Positions 26,175-36,451 are shown, counted from the stretch's first letter. The stretch is DNA of 64,000 bases from Streptomyces griseoloalbus (GCA_014650015.1 BMUD01000003.1:248001-312000); one strand, 5' to 3'. Notes: generated from the sequence alone by a model not told the origin. Program-made: numbers and translations.

Positions 26175-26939
26175 CTACTCGACGTCGCCCCCGGACTCGG
26201 TCTCCGCATCCGCGTCCGCCTCCGACGCCGTCTCCGCGCCCCCGCCCTCCAGCAGGCGCGCCAGCTGCCGCCCCCCGATCCGCCTGAACTTCCGCTTCTG
26301 CGGCCGCGTACGGTCCAGTACCGCCACCTCCAGCCGCTCCGCGGGAATCTCCCGCTCACTGCCATTGGTGTCCCGCGACAGCGACTGCACCGCCAGCTTC
26401 AGCGCCTCCGCCAGCGTCATCCCGTCCCGGTGCCGCTGATCGAGGTACCCGCTGATCTGCTCCGCGTTGCCCCCCACCGCCACCGAGCCGTGCTCGTCGA
26501 CGATGGAGCCGTCGTGCGGCAACCGGTAGATCTGGTCCCCCTCCGGGGTCTCCCCGACCTCGGCGACCACCAGCTCCACCTCGTACGGCTTCTCCCCCAC
26601 GCTGGAGAAGATCGTGCCCAGCGTCTGCGCGTACACGTTCGCCAGGCCCCGGGCGGTCACATCGTCCCGGTCGTAGGTGTAACCCCGCAGATCGGCGTAC
26701 CGCACGCCCCCGATCCGCAGGTTCTCGTACTCGTTGTACTTACCGGCCGCGGCGAAGCCGATCCGGTCATAGATCTCGCTGAACTTGTGCAGCGCACGGG
26801 ACGGGTTCTCGCCGACGAACACGATGCCGTCGGCATACTGCAGCACGACCAGGCTGCGGCCACGCGCGATGCCCTTACGGGCGTACTCCGCCCGGTCGGC
26901 CATCGCCTGCTGAGGTGAGACATAGAACGGCGTGGACAC
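26175..26939 (-). CDS. prcA: 20S proteasome alpha subunit PrcA
   Basis: A 254-residue non-catalytic ring subunit. The N-terminus '[20 protein letters not shown]' is the gate and H0 helix of actinobacterial alpha subunits; '[20 protein letters not shown]' and '[20 protein letters not shown]' follow. The C-terminal 35 residues are acidic and disordered ('[20 protein letters not shown]'), longer than the core needs. Alpha rings form the entrance and dock the HbYX tail of ARC. It lies 69 bp after prcB and is the last gene of the pup-prcB-prcA unit. Confidence 0.97.
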   Translation of the reverse strand: MSTPFYVSPQQAMADRAEYARKGIARGRSLVVLQYADGIVFVGENPSRALHKFSEIYDRIGFAAAGKYNEYENLRIGGVRYADLRGYTYDRDDVTARGLANVYAQTLGTIFSSVGEKPYEVELVVAEVGETPEGDQIYRLPHDGSIVDEHGSVAVGGNAEQISGYLDQRHRDGMTLAEALKLAVQSLSRDTNGSEREIPAERLEVAVLDRTRPQKRKFRRIGGRQLARLLEGGGAETASEADADAETESGGDVE

Positions 26940-27008
26940 CGGTTATCCGTCCCTTTCTGTCGAAGTCACTGGACCACCCTGAACAACAACGCCCGCACCG
27001 CCCGCGGC

Positions 27009-27854
27009 CTACAGCAGCGCGGCCCGCGGACCATCCGGCTGCTCCAGCCGCCGCTCCAGCACGGACCGGGCGATGTCGGACGCCTCGTCCTCGGAGAGCC
27101 GGCGGTAGCCGTCCTCGGTGATCACGGTGACGATCGGGTAGATCCGGCGGGCGACATCGGGACCACCGGTCGCCGAGTCGTCGTCTGCCGCGTCATACAG
27201 CGCCTGCACCACCAGCGTGGTGGCCTCGGCCTCACTCAGATCATTCCGGAACAGCTTCTTCATCGCACCGCGCGCGAAGATCGACCCGGAACCGGTGGCG
27301 GCGTACCCCTGCTCCTCGGAACGCCCGCCCGTGACGTCGTAGGAGAAGATCCGGCCCTTGTCGCGGTCCACGTCGAACCCCGCGAAGAGCGGAACCACGG
27401 CCAGGCCCTGCATGGCCATGCCCAGATTCGAGCGGATCATCGTCGACAGCCGGTTCGCCTTGCCCTCCAGCGACAGCTGCGCGCCCTCGACCTTCTCGAA
27501 GTGCTCCAGCTCCAGCTGGAACAGCTTCACCATCTCCACGGCCAGCCCCGCCGTACCGGCGATGCCCACCGCCGAGTACTCGTCCGCCGGGAACACCTTC
27601 TCGATGTCCCGCTGCGCGATGACGTTCCCCATGGTGGCCCGCCGGTCACCGGCGAGAACCACACCACCGGGAAACGTGACGGCGACGATGGTCGTGCCGT
27701 GCGGCGCCTCGATCGCGCCCTGCACGGGCGGCAACGTCCTCTTGCCCGGCAGCAGTTCCGGCTGGTGCTCGGAGAGGAAGTCCATGAAGGAGGAAGACCC
27801 TGGCGTGAGGAAGGCAGCCGGCAGACGCCCGGTGCCACGAGTGTTCGCTTCCAC
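27009..27854 (-). CDS. prcB: 20S proteasome beta subunit PrcB
   Basis: A 281-residue catalytic subunit. A 53-residue propeptide ending 'AIEAPHG' precedes Thr54 of '[20 protein letters not shown]', the nucleophile freed by autocleavage. Lys and Asp of the active site are in '[10 protein letters not shown]', and '[14 protein letters not shown]' is near the C-terminal third. GTG 27854 follows 'ggaaggaacttc'. The first codons overlap the decayed endonuclease VII frame. Confidence 0.97.
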   Translation of the reverse strand: MEANTRGTGRLPAAFLTPGSSSFMDFLSEHQPELLPGKRTLPPVQGAIEAPHGTTIVAVTFPGGVVLAGDRRATMGNVIAQRDIEKVFPADEYSAVGIAGTAGLAVEMVKLFQLELEHFEKVEGAQLSLEGKANRLSTMIRSNLGMAMQGLAVVPLFAGFDVDRDKGRIFSYDVTGGRSEEQGYAATGSGSIFARGAMKKLFRNDLSEAEATTLVVQALYDAADDDSATGGPDVARRIYPIVTVITEDGYRRLSEDEASDIARSVLERRLEQPDGPRAALL

Positions 27855-28087
27855 GAAGTTCCTTCCAGGTAGGCGGCTGCCCGACGAACAGCGTCGGGAT
27901 CATCTCCCAACTTGCCGATGGCCGAATTGCAGTTGAAGCACAGTACGCCACGGACCCTACCCGTCCTACGGCAATGATCCACATATACGGGAGAGGCTTT
28001 CAGGCATTCCCCGCAGCATCCTCCGCAGCGCGAACGCTGCCCGCGGCCGGCTCAGCCCGCACCACGAACAGCGCTCCGCGCGACCAT
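27806..28087 (-). pseudogene. Decayed recombination endonuclease VII-like gene between pup and prcB
   Basis: Read from ATG 28087 (after 'aggtgagagtcg'), the frame encodes 11 residues, then a TGA at 28054-28052, then continues open. After the stop come 'RCGGCCGECLKA' and 'VDHCRRTGRVRGVLCFNCN', followed by '[20 protein letters not shown]' and 'KRTLVAPGV'. This is the C-terminal half of the endonuclease VII fold: two CxxC zinc knuckles and the DH of the catalytic HxDHxH, with both outer His replaced (Tyr and Arg). No other start lies before GTG 27982, and the 3' end runs into prcB. Stop, missing residues and overlap point to a relic. The end given is where similarity fades. Confidence 0.65.
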
Positions 28088-28129
28088 CGACTCTCACCTC
28101 GGACGCCCCCGCAACCTTCGAGCCGAAGG

Positions 28130-28348
28130 CTACTGGCCGCCCTTCTGAACAAACGACCGCACGAAGTCCTCGGCATTGGCCTCCAGGACATCGTCGATCT
28201 CGTCGAGGACGTCGTCCACGTCATCGCTCAGCTTCTCGTGACGCTCCTTGAGCTCCTCCGAAGCCTGCGCCTCCTGCGCCTGCTCCTCGACCTCCTCGGT
28301 GGACCGGGTGGCCTTCTGCTGTCCGCCGCCGGTGTCCTTGGTCGCCAT
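28130..28348 (-). CDS. pup: Prokaryotic ubiquitin-like protein Pup
   Basis: A 72-residue disordered protein tag. It begins 'MATKDTGGGQQ', has the two helical, Glu/Asp-rich segments that dock on ARC and PafA ('ELKERHEKLSDDVDDVLDEI'), and ends 'FVQKGGQ'. The terminal Gln means it must be deamidated by Dop to Glu before ligation. The next functional gene is prcB, and dop ends about 190 bp upstream of its start on the same strand. Confidence 0.98.
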   Translation of the reverse strand: MATKDTGGGQQKATRSTEEVEEQAQEAQASEELKERHEKLSDDVDDVLDEIDDVLEANAEDFVRSFVQKGGQ

Positions 28349-28538
28349 CACCCTCACCCCGCTCGGTTCGCCCGACACACTTGCTCGGTCAAGATCAGAC
28401 CCTACAAGCCGGGTCCGACAATGCCCCCGCAGTTGCTCCAACGTACGGGGACCACCTCGATGATTCCCGGACCCGGGATTTTCCACCCTGTCCGGCCGGC
28501 CCTTCCCGCGTACCCGCAGGTACCCGCTCGCCCCCGGC

Positions 28539-30050
28539 TCACCCCCCGGACAGCACCCTGACCAGGTCTTCCGCCGTCCGGCAGCGGTCCAGGAGCTCCT
28601 TGACGTGATTACGCGTTCCGCGAAGCGGTTCCAGGGTTGGGACGCGCTGGAGCGAGTCCCGGCCCGGCAGATCGAAGATCACCGAGTCCCAGGAGGCCGC
28701 CGCCACGTCGTCCGCGTACTGCTCCAGGCACCGCCCGCGGAAGTACGCGCGGGTGTCCTCCGGAGGGCTCGTGCGGGCCCGCTCGACCTCGCCCTCGTCC
28801 AGCAGCCGCTTCATCCGGCCCCGGGCCACCAGACGGTTGTACAGGCCCTTCTCGGGGCGTACGTCGGCGTACTGCAGGTCCACCAGGTGCAGCCGGGCAG
28901 CGTCCCAGTCCAGGCCGTCCCTGCGCCGGTAGCCCTCCATGAGCTCCCGCTTCGCGACCCAGTCCAGCTCCCCGGCCAGGCTCATCGGGTCGTTCTCCAA
29001 CCGCGTGAGCGTGTCCTCCCAGCGGGCCAGCACATCCTTGGTCTGCTCGTCGGCATCCGCCCCGAACCGTTCCTCCACGTACTTGCGGGACAGCTCGAAG
29101 TACTCCATCTGGAGCTGGACCGCGGTCAGAGTGCGGCCGCTGCGCAGCGTGACGAGCCGCTTCAGCGTCGGATCGTGCGAGACCTGGTGCAGCGTCCGCA
29201 CCGGCTGGTCGACCGCCAGGTCCACCGCGATGAACCCGTCCTCGATCATGGACAGGACCAGGGCCGTCGTCCCCAGCTTCAGATACGTCGAGATCTCGGA
29301 CAGGTTCGCGTCTCCGATGATCACGTGCAGCCGGCGGTACTTCTCCGCGTCCGCGTGCGGCTCGTCCCGCGTGTTGATGATCGGACGCTTCAGGGTGGTC
29401 TCCAGGCCCACCTCGACCTCGAAGTAGTCCGCACGCTGGCTCAGCTGGAAGCCGTGCTCGTGACCGTCCTGGCCGATGCCGACGCGGCCGGCGCCGGTGA
29501 AGACCTGGCGGGAGACGAAGAAGGGCGTCAGGTGGCGCACGATGTCCGAGAAGGGGGTCTCCCGCTTCATCAGGTAGTTCTCGTGCGTGCCGTAGGACGC
29601 GCCCTTGTTGTCGGTGTTGTTCTTGTACAGGTGGATCGGCTGGGCACCGGGAAGCTGGGCGGCCCGTTCCGCCGCCTCGGCCATGATCCGCTCGCCGGCC
29701 TTGTCCCACAGGACGGCGTCGCGCGGGTTGGTGACCTCCGGGGCGCTGTATTCGGGGTGTGCGTGGTCCACGTACAGCCGCGCGCCGTTGGTGAGGATGA
29801 CGTTGGCCAGACCGATGTCCTCGTCGGTGAGCTGGCTGGCGTCGGCGGCCTCACGGGCGAGGTCGAAGCCTCGCGCGTCGCGCAGCGGATTCTCCTCCTC
29901 GAAATCCCAGCGGGCCCGGCGGGCCCGGTGCATCGCCGCCGCGTAGGCGTTCACGATCTGGGACGAGGTGAGCATGGCATTGGCGTTGGGGTGGCCGGGG
30001 ACGGAGATCCCGTACTCCGTCTCGATGCCCATTACTCGCCGTACGGTCAT
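28539..30050 (-). CDS. dop: Pup deamidase/depupylase Dop
   Basis: A 503-residue paralogue of PafA that converts the C-terminal Gln of Pup to Glu and also removes Pup from substrates. It starts '[16 protein letters not shown]' and has the nucleophile segment '[17 protein letters not shown]' and the blocks '[19 protein letters not shown]' and '[20 protein letters not shown]'. It is about 50 residues longer than PafA, the extra length including the N-terminal region typical of Dop. It lies between arc, from which a hairpin separates it, and pup. Confidence 0.97.
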   Translation of the reverse strand: MTVRRVMGIETEYGISVPGHPNANAMLTSSQIVNAYAAAMHRARRARWDFEEENPLRDARGFDLAREAADASQLTDEDIGLANVILTNGARLYVDHAHPEYSAPEVTNPRDAVLWDKAGERIMAEAAERAAQLPGAQPIHLYKNNTDNKGASYGTHENYLMKRETPFSDIVRHLTPFFVSRQVFTGAGRVGIGQDGHEHGFQLSQRADYFEVEVGLETTLKRPIINTRDEPHADAEKYRRLHVIIGDANLSEISTYLKLGTTALVLSMIEDGFIAVDLAVDQPVRTLHQVSHDPTLKRLVTLRSGRTLTAVQLQMEYFELSRKYVEERFGADADEQTKDVLARWEDTLTRLENDPMSLAGELDWVAKRELMEGYRRRDGLDWDAARLHLVDLQYADVRPEKGLYNRLVARGRMKRLLDEGEVERARTSPPEDTRAYFRGRCLEQYADDVAAASWDSVIFDLPGRDSLQRVPTLEPLRGTRNHVKELLDRCRTAEDLVRVLSGG

Positions 30051-30239
30051 GCGGCCCTCCTTGCCCGGCGGCGTCCCCGGTCGGGGGCGCTGCTGTACCG
30101 CTGGCGCTCCGGTGCGTGTGCGGTGCCCGTCCCCGCACTGCGCGACTCGGCGGTACGGAAGAGCCTAGAACGCCTTTGCGCTGGTGGGGAGATCATTTGC
30201 GTCATTGCTGTTGCTCCAGCCGTGTCCCCGAAAAGCAGT

Positions 30240-30274
30240 CGGCTGCGGGTACCCGCTGAGGGCACCCGCAGCCG
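30240..30274 (-). terminator. Terminator after arc
   Basis: An 11-bp stem (cggctgcgggt with acccgcagccg) and a 13-nt loop, starting 10 bp past the arc stop, followed on the minus strand by actgcttttcgg. It suggests dop has its own promoter within 30051-30239. Confidence 0.7.
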
Positions 30275-30283
30275 CCCTGGCTT

Positions 30284-32050
30284 TTACAGGTACTGACCGG
30301 TATTCGCCACCGTGTCGATGGATCGTCCGGTGTCGGCACCCTGCTTTCCGGTGATGAGCGTACGGATGTACACGATCCGCTCGCCCTTCTTTCCGGAGAT
30401 GCGGGCCCAGTCGTCCGGGTTGGTGGTGTTGGGCAGGTCCTCGTTCTCCTTGAACTCGTCCACGCAGGCCTGGAGCAGGTGGGAGACGCGAAGGCCCTTC
30501 TGGCTCTTCTCCAGGAAGTCCTTGATCGCCATCTTCTTGGCGCGGCCCACGATGTTCTCGATCATGGCGCCGGAATTGAAGTCCTTGAAGTACAGGACTT
30601 CCTTGTCGCCGTTGGCGTAGGTGACTTCCAGGAAGCGGTTCTCCTCGGATTCGGCGTACATCTGCTCCACGGCGGTCTGGATCATGCTCTGGACCGTCAT
30701 GGACCTGTCGCCGCCGTGCTCGGTGAGGTCGTCGCCGTGCAGCGGGAGGCGCTCGGTGAGGTACTTGCCGAAGATGTCCTTGGCCGCTTCGGCGTCCGGA
30801 CGCTCGATCTTGATCTTCACGTCCAGCCGGCCGGGCCGCAGGATGGCGGGGTCGATCATGTCCTCGCGGTTGGAGGCGCCGATCACGACCACGTTCTGCA
30901 GGCCCTCCACGCCGTCGATCTCGGCGAGCAGCTGCGGGACGATGGTGTTCTCCACGTCCGAGCTGACGCCGGATCCACGGGTGCGGAAGAGGGACTCCAT
31001 CTCGTCGAAGAAGACGATGACGGGTGTGCCCTCGCTGGCCTTCTCCCGGGCCCGCTGGAAGACCAGGCGGATCTGCCGCTCGGTCTCGCCGACGTACTTG
31101 TTCAGCAGCTCGGGGCCCTTGATGTTGAGGAAGAAGCTCTTGCCGGCGGCCTGGCCGGTGACCTCGGCGACCTTCTTGGCCAGCGAATTGGCGACGGCCT
31201 TGGCGATGAGCGTCTTACCGCATCCGGGGGGTCCGTACAGCAGCACGCCCTTGGGCGGCCGCAGTTCGTGCTCCTTGAACAGGTCCGGGTAGAGGTACGG
31301 CAGCTCGACCGCGTCGCGGATGGCCTCGATCTGGTTGCCGAGGCCGCCGATCTGCTCGTAGCCGATGTCGGGGACTTCCTCGAGGACGAGTTCCTCGACC
31401 TCGCTCTTGGGGACGACCTCGTAGACGTATCCGGAGCGGGGCTCCATGAGCAGGGCGTCGCCGGGGCGGATGGTGACGTCCAGCAGCGGCTCGGCGAGCC
31501 GCACCACCCGCTCCTCGTCGGTGTGCCCGAGCACCAGGGCCCGCTCGCCGTCCTCGAGGATTTCCTTGAGGGTGACGATGTCGCCGACGCGCTCGAACGC
31601 CATGGCCTCGACCACGTTGAGCGCTTCGTTGAGCATCACTTCCTGCCCGCGCCGGAGCTCGTCGAGCTCGACGCTGGGGCTCACGTTCACCCGGAGCTTG
31701 CGGCCGCCGGTGAAGATGTCGGCCGTACCGTCCTCGTTCGCCACGAGGAAGACTCCGAAGCCGGCCGGGGGCTGTGCGAGCCGGTCGACCTCCTCCTTGA
31801 GGGCCACGATCTGATCGCGGGCCTCACGGAGCGTGCCCGCGAGTCGTTCGTTCTGGGCGGACACGCCGGCCAGGTTGGTCTGCAGCTCGACGATCCGCTC
31901 TTCGAGAATCCTCGTGTGTCGCGGAGAGTCGGCGAGCTTACGTCGCAGGACGGCGATCTCCTGCTCAAGGTAGGCGATCTGCCCGGCCGGGTCGTCGGAC
32001 CCGCGTCCCGGGCGGATGCCGCGGTTCATGTCGTCGTCGTGGGCTGCCAC
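30284..32050 (-). CDS. arc: Proteasome-associated AAA ATPase ARC/Mpa
   Basis: A 588-residue ring ATPase that recognises pupylated proteins and threads them into PrcAB. The N-terminal coiled coil (about 25-90, '[20 protein letters not shown]') binds Pup. OB domains follow, then the AAA module with Walker A '[17 protein letters not shown]', Walker B '[12 protein letters not shown]' and '[11 protein letters not shown]'. The protein ends 'GQYL', the penultimate-Tyr motif that docks on the alpha ring. GTG 32050 after 'gaggtgaggacc' is chosen over a start 18 bp upstream. It is divergent from a ferredoxin gene. Confidence 0.97.
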   Translation of the reverse strand: MAAHDDDMNRGIRPGRGSDDPAGQIAYLEQEIAVLRRKLADSPRHTRILEERIVELQTNLAGVSAQNERLAGTLREARDQIVALKEEVDRLAQPPAGFGVFLVANEDGTADIFTGGRKLRVNVSPSVELDELRRGQEVMLNEALNVVEAMAFERVGDIVTLKEILEDGERALVLGHTDEERVVRLAEPLLDVTIRPGDALLMEPRSGYVYEVVPKSEVEELVLEEVPDIGYEQIGGLGNQIEAIRDAVELPYLYPDLFKEHELRPPKGVLLYGPPGCGKTLIAKAVANSLAKKVAEVTGQAAGKSFFLNIKGPELLNKYVGETERQIRLVFQRAREKASEGTPVIVFFDEMESLFRTRGSGVSSDVENTIVPQLLAEIDGVEGLQNVVVIGASNREDMIDPAILRPGRLDVKIKIERPDAEAAKDIFGKYLTERLPLHGDDLTEHGGDRSMTVQSMIQTAVEQMYAESEENRFLEVTYANGDKEVLYFKDFNSGAMIENIVGRAKKMAIKDFLEKSQKGLRVSHLLQACVDEFKENEDLPNTTNPDDWARISGKKGERIVYIRTLITGKQGADTGRSIDTVANTGQYL

Positions 32051-32295
32051 GGTCCTCACCTCCTCCAAGGGGAGCTGGACGCTTCCAGACCCTACCTGGG
32101 CGGGTGTCGATTGAAACCCCTAGATCACAAAGACGGTCGGGGTGTGTCCGATCTTCACCCTTGCGCTCTCCCTCACGCCAGGGGAATACCCACCGATGAT
32201 GATTGGAACCCAGGCGAAGGTAGGGTCGAAGTGTTCAACACCCGTCAGAGCTGGCCGGATTCCCGCTCGGCTCGACGCAGGAAACGGCAGGAGAG

Positions 32296-32601
32296 ATGAG
32301 CGTGCAGCAGGAGGCCGAAGTCGACGGCGAGGCCCTGGAGGTCTGGATCGACCAGGACCTGTGTACCGGCGACGGCATCTGCGCCCAGTACGCGCCCGAG
32401 GTCTTCGAGCTGGACATCGACGGTCTGGCCTATGTGAAGAGCCCGCAGGACGAGTTGTTGCAGGACAAGGGAGCGACAACGCCCGTACCGCTGCCGCTCC
32501 TCACGGACGTGATCGACTCCGCGAAGGAGTGTCCGGGCGAGTGCATCCACGTCCGTCGCGTTTCGGACAGCGTCGAGGTGTACGGGCCGGACGCCGGGTG
32601 A
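32296..32601 (+). CDS. Ferredoxin, probably 3Fe-4S
   Basis: A 101-residue electron carrier. Cluster ligands are in 'DLCTGDGICAQYAPEVFELD' (C-x5-C) and 'ECPGECIHV'. The 3Fe-4S pattern needs three Cys and a CP motif, which fits; the fourth Cys of CPGEC leaves a 4Fe-4S form possible. Ferredoxins of this type commonly feed P450s, but no P450 is adjacent. The start ATG follows 'aggagag'. It is divergent from arc with a 245-bp gap. Confidence 0.9.
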   Translation: MSVQQEAEVDGEALEVWIDQDLCTGDGICAQYAPEVFELDIDGLAYVKSPQDELLQDKGATTPVPLPLLTDVIDSAKECPGECIHVRRVSDSVEVYGPDAG

Positions 32602-32680
32602 CCGATATGACACGGCGCGTCACGACTGTCTGATTTCTCATACTCTGGCGCGCGCGCCTCCCCGCACGCCCGCGCGCGGG

Positions 32681-33262
32681 TCATACGCTCTTGGCGCCGG
32701 ACGGCGTGGACCGTGCGAACGCGCCGTTCTCCCACCGCCACTTCACGCTCTCCCGCACATCGGGGCAGCAACTGGGCACGTCGGCGGACGAGTAGCCGAG
32801 GAGCGTGGCGGTGACTTCCCCGTCACGCAGGGCGAAGTCGTCGACGTTGGTGCGGTCCTCGGGGTCGACGAGGGTGGCGACCAGGCGCGGTTCGGCGCTG
32901 CCGGCGGCGGCCTGGGTGAGGACGTACACGCCGTCGGGCGGGGTGCCCATCGGGGCGTCGCAGTGGACCACCGCCACGGTCTCCGGACGCCCGTCCCCGT
33001 CCAGGTCGCCGGATGCCTTCTTCTTCACCACGGCCTTCACCGGGCCGCACTCGAGAGGGAACTGGACGGCCGCGGGGTCGGGCGGGGCGGCGTGCGCCGG
33101 AGCGTTCTTCGTCTGCGGGCCGGGCGTCGGGGCCGCGGTCGCGGCGCCGGGCTGCAGGACCGCGGACAGGGCGACGACGCCGGCGACTGCCGTGGCGGTG
33201 GCGACCCAGTGGATGGGGCGGGTGTGCGTGTGGGCGAGCTCCGGGACGGCGGAAGGCTGCAC
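32681..33262 (-). CDS. Predicted secreted or membrane-anchored protein, unknown function
   Basis: A 193-residue protein with an N-terminal hydrophobic segment ('WVATATAVAGVVALSAVL') ending in 'AATAAPTPG', a likely signal peptide. The mature part has 'KKASGDLDGDGRPETVAVVH', which resembles FG-GAP-like calcium-binding loops, and a Cys pair 'VPSCCPDVRE' that with an earlier Cys may form disulphides. GTG 33262 follows 'aggagacactcctc'. No enzyme family is recognised. It lies alone between the ferredoxin and TrmI genes. Confidence 0.75.
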   Translation of the reverse strand: MQPSAVPELAHTHTRPIHWVATATAVAGVVALSAVLQPGAATAAPTPGPQTKNAPAHAAPPDPAAVQFPLECGPVKAVVKKKASGDLDGDGRPETVAVVHCDAPMGTPPDGVYVLTQAAAGSAEPRLVATLVDPEDRTNVDDFALRDGEVTATLLGYSSADVPSCCPDVRESVKWRWENGAFARSTPSGAKSV

Positions 33263-33408
33263 GAGGAGTGTCTCCTGTGAGGGCTGTGCCGGTGGGGGTG
33301 GCCAGCATCGTGCCACACGTCACAGTACGGAGGGAACGGCGGGGGGTGTGCGGTTCCGGTGCCGGGGAACCGGAGGGGGTTGTGGTTCTCCCGTCGCGTC
33401 AAGGCGAA

Positions 33409-33458
33409 GGCGCCGTGGCGCAGTTCCGAGCGGTTGCCGGGAACTGCGCCACGACGCC
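33409..33458 (-). terminator. Long hairpin after trmI
   Basis: Two 19-nt arms (ggcgccgtggcgcagttcc and ggaactgcgccacgacgcc) pair with one mismatch around a 12-nt loop, 28 bp past the trmI stop. A role as terminator is likely although no T run follows. Confidence 0.65.
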
Positions 33459-33485
33459 TGTGCGTTGTGCGGGTGACGGGCCGCG

Positions 33486-34388
33486 TCAGCGGGCGGTGCC
33501 TCCGTCGGCGTTGGGGCCGGAGTAGTCCTCGCCGTAGGCGCCCTTGGCGGGGCGGCGGCGGCGCATGGGCGGCTCGACACCGTCGGCGAGGCGGCGCGCG
33601 GTGAGCAGGAAGCCGGTGTGGCCGATCATCCGGTGGTCCGGGCGGACGGCCAGGCCCTCGATGTGCCAGTTGCGGATCATCGTCTCCCAGGAGGTCGGCT
33701 CGTTGAAGCAGCCGATCTCGCGGATGGACTCGACGGTCCGGGCGAGCTGGGTGGTGGTCGCGACGTAGCAGCACAGGATGCCGCCGGGCACGAGTGCCTT
33801 GGAGACGGCCTCCAGGCACTCCCAGGGGGCGAGCATGTCGAGGATGACGCGGTCGACGTCGGTGTCGGACAGGTTGTCCTGGAGATCGCCGACGGTGAGC
33901 TGCCAGGCGGGGTGCGGGCCGCCGAAGTAGCGCTCCACGTTCTGCCGGGCGATGTCGGCGAAGTCCTCGCGGCGCTCGTAGGAGTGCAGCATGCCCTGGT
34001 CGCCGATGGCGCGCAGCAGGAAGCTGCTGAGCGAGCCGGAGCCGACACCGGCCTCCACGACGCGCGCGCCGGGGAAGATGTCGGCGAAGGCGAGGATCTG
34101 CCCCGCGTCCTTGGGGTAGACGACGGCTGCCCCGCGGGGCATGGACAGGACGTAGTCGGGGAGCAGGGGGCGCAGCGCGAGGTAGGCGACGTTCCCGGTG
34201 GTGCGGACAACGCTGCCCTCGGGAGCGCCGATCAGTTCGTCGTGGGGGAAGGAACCCTTGTGGGTGTGGAAGTTCTTCCCGGCCTCGAGCGTGAACGTGT
34301 AGTGGCGGCCCTTGGGGTCGGTCAGCTGAACCTGGTCCCCGACCTTGAAGGGCCCGCGCCTGCGGGCGGCACCGGTCGGTTCGGACAT
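33486..34388 (-). CDS. trmI: tRNA (adenine-58-N1)-methyltransferase TrmI
   Basis: A 300-residue SAM-dependent enzyme making m1A58 in the tRNA T-loop. The N-terminal beta domain 'GPFKVGDQVQLTDPKGRHYT' precedes the methyltransferase fold with motif I 'VVEAGVGSGSLSSFLLRAIG', 'GMLHSYERREDFADIARQN' and 'DRVILDMLAPWECLE'. The C-terminus is Arg-rich. In actinobacteria trmI is close to the proteasome genes, as here. The site-2 protease gene lies upstream on the same strand, separated by about 135 bp with a small hairpin. Confidence 0.95.
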   Translation of the reverse strand: MSEPTGAARRRGPFKVGDQVQLTDPKGRHYTFTLEAGKNFHTHKGSFPHDELIGAPEGSVVRTTGNVAYLALRPLLPDYVLSMPRGAAVVYPKDAGQILAFADIFPGARVVEAGVGSGSLSSFLLRAIGDQGMLHSYERREDFADIARQNVERYFGGPHPAWQLTVGDLQDNLSDTDVDRVILDMLAPWECLEAVSKALVPGGILCCYVATTTQLARTVESIREIGCFNEPTSWETMIRNWHIEGLAVRPDHRMIGHTGFLLTARRLADGVEPPMRRRRPAKGAYGEDYSGPNADGGTAR

Positions 34389-34502
34389 GTGACCAGCCTA
34401 CCCGTCCCCGCAGGGGCCGCCGACCACTGCCGGTGGGTGCGGGAGGTGCGGGTGGTTCGTGGCCGGTCGGGCCCACGGCGGAGCCGCTCATCGATGCGGC
34501 GC

Positions 34503-34520
34503 CGCGCCCCTTGGGGCGCG
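34503..34520. terminator. Short GC hairpin after the site-2 protease gene
   Basis: cgcgcccc and ggggcgcg pair around TT, directly after the protease stop and upstream of trmI. With only 8 bp it is a weak candidate. Confidence 0.4.
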
Positions 34521-34523
34521 CGG

Positions 34524-36269
34524 TCAGCTGGGCCGCGCCATGGCCTTCACGAAGGCCCGCTCCACGTCTGCCGCCGAGAGTACGCCGTAGATCTCCCCGG
34601 TCTCCTCGACCACCAGGTACTCGGTCGCGGGGGTCGCGCGCAGGGCGTCCAGGAGGTCCTCCCCGGCGAGTTCGGCGGAGACGCGCATGCCGTCGGTGAG
34701 GTCCTGGGCGAGTCCGCTGACCGGGACCCAGGGACGGCGGTGTTCGGGTACGCCGACGATGGCGGCCTCGCGGACCAGGGAGAGGGGTACACCGTCGGGG
34801 TCGACGACGACCAGGGCGCGGGCGCCGGCGGCGTTGGCCCGGCGCAGGGCCTCGGAGAGGGGGGTGTCGTTCTCGACGGGCACCGCGCGTCGGGTGAGGG
34901 TGCGGGCACGCAGTTCGGGGAGGTGTTCGCGCAGGCGGGCCATGCGCAGGCTGTTGCCGGCGCCGGTCCAGATGATCGCGGCCAGGATGGCGGCGAGCAG
35001 GGCGTCCAGCACGGTGTCCATGCCGACGTTGTCCACGGCGTCGGAGCCGAGGGCCCCGGACTGGGTGAGCAGCGGGAGGCCGATCAGGACGGCGACTGCC
35101 AGGGCGCGGCCGACCCAGGCGGCGGCGATGGTGCCGGTCATCGGCTTGCCGCTGATCTTCCAGACGACGGCGCGGAGCATGCGCCCGCCGTCGAGGGGGA
35201 GGCCGGGCAGGAGGTTGAAGACGGCCACGATGAGGTTGGAGACCATCAGGCCGGCCAGCAGGACGCCGGGGACACTGCTGGGGTCGACGGCCAGCAGCGC
35301 CAGATAGAACAGGCCGGACAGCACGAGGGAGAGCAGCGGGCCGACGAAGGCCAGCACGAACTCGCGCCCGGGTGTCTCGGCCTCCTTCTCGATCTCGGAC
35401 ACGCCGCCGAAGAACTGGAGCTGGATGCGGCGCACGGGGAGTTCGAAACGGAGGGCGGCGAGCGTGTGGGCGAGCTCGTGGACCAGCACGGAGGCGTAGA
35501 ACGCCACAGCGAAGAACAGGGAGACCAGGTAGCTGGCGGCGCCGAGCTCGGGCAGCACCCGGTCGATCTGTCCGCCGAACACCCAGGTGATGAGGATGGC
35601 GACGAGGAACCAGCTGGGTGCCACATAGACGGGCACCCCGAACGGCCGCCCCATCAGCAGCCCGCCGCGCCGGCTCTCCTGCGGCTTGGGCGACCCGGCC
35701 GCCCGATCCGCACCGGAGCGGGCGGGCGGACGCCCGCCGCGGCGGTGGGACGCCGGCGCACCGCCCGGGGGTCCGTCGTCGGCGGGGCCGTGTCCGGTGG
35801 CACGGGGACCGGTTCCCTCGATACGGCGGCCGTCGGCCGGGGTGCCCCCCGCACCGGGCGTCGTCCCGCCGGCGGGGGCACCGTCCTCGGCACCGGGAGC
35901 GGCTGCCCCCGCGCCTGCCGCGCGGGCGCCGTCCTGCGCCGGCGGGCTCACCGGTGGCCCAGGCGGGGTGTCCGAGCCCGGCTCGGCCGACGGACCGGTC
36001 CGGGCACCGGAGGGTGTGTGGGCCCCCTGGTCGGGGGGTGTCGTGGCTCCGGTGGCCGGTGGGGCCTCGGGGGTGGGGTTCTCGTTGCCGGGCTCGGGGG
36101 CGTCGGGCACCGTGGTTTCCTCGGGCGAGGGGGGCCTGCGGTCGGCGGGCTCGGACGCGGTCGTGGGGTGTTCGCCGGCGTCGTCGGTGGCCGGGACCCG
36201 GGGCCCCGGGTGTTCGGCCGACTCGTCGTTGCCGGACCGCGGCTGCCCGCGCCCGCCGCTTACGTCCAC
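34524..36269 (-). CDS. M50 (site-2 protease-like) membrane metalloprotease with CBS domains and long disordered N-terminus
   Basis: A 581-residue intramembrane protease. Residues 1 to about 205 are Pro/Gly/Ala/Thr-rich and disordered. The membrane core then has zinc motif 'VLVHELAHTL' (His264, Glu265, His268) and the third ligand in 'NLLPGLPLDGGRML' (Asp360). Two CBS domains occupy about 430-581, probably sensing adenosine nucleotides. The GTG at 36269 has a good ribosome site ('gaggggacaccg'), supporting the long N-terminus; otherwise a start near Met206 ('MGRPFGVPVYVAP') would give the ordinary family form. The substrate is unknown. Confidence 0.88.
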   Translation of the reverse strand: MDVSGGRGQPRSGNDESAEHPGPRVPATDDAGEHPTTASEPADRRPPSPEETTVPDAPEPGNENPTPEAPPATGATTPPDQGAHTPSGARTGPSAEPGSDTPPGPPVSPPAQDGARAAGAGAAAPGAEDGAPAGGTTPGAGGTPADGRRIEGTGPRATGHGPADDGPPGGAPASHRRGGRPPARSGADRAAGSPKPQESRRGGLLMGRPFGVPVYVAPSWFLVAILITWVFGGQIDRVLPELGAASYLVSLFFAVAFYASVLVHELAHTLAALRFELPVRRIQLQFFGGVSEIEKEAETPGREFVLAFVGPLLSLVLSGLFYLALLAVDPSSVPGVLLAGLMVSNLIVAVFNLLPGLPLDGGRMLRAVVWKISGKPMTGTIAAAWVGRALAVAVLIGLPLLTQSGALGSDAVDNVGMDTVLDALLAAILAAIIWTGAGNSLRMARLREHLPELRARTLTRRAVPVENDTPLSEALRRANAAGARALVVVDPDGVPLSLVREAAIVGVPEHRRPWVPVSGLAQDLTDGMRVSAELAGEDLLDALRATPATEYLVVEETGEIYGVLSAADVERAFVKAMARPS

Positions 36270-36451
36270 CGGTGTCCCCTCGTCGCTGCGTCTCCCGCGC
36301 CTGCCGGACGGGAGGGTCTCGAGTCGATGGTATGCGGCGCTCGCCGCCCCTTCCGCCCCGGCACCCCTGTCTGTCCCCCTCCTTCCCCCGCATCGCCTTC
36401 GATCACGCGATCACTCCGCGTTGTCAGTTGCGGGCCGTAAGGTCTGTGGGC

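Noticed and set aside
33037-36393. An 1118-codon minus-strand frame
   Set aside because: It is an off-frame shadow of trmI and the site-2 protease, which have clear motifs in another frame.
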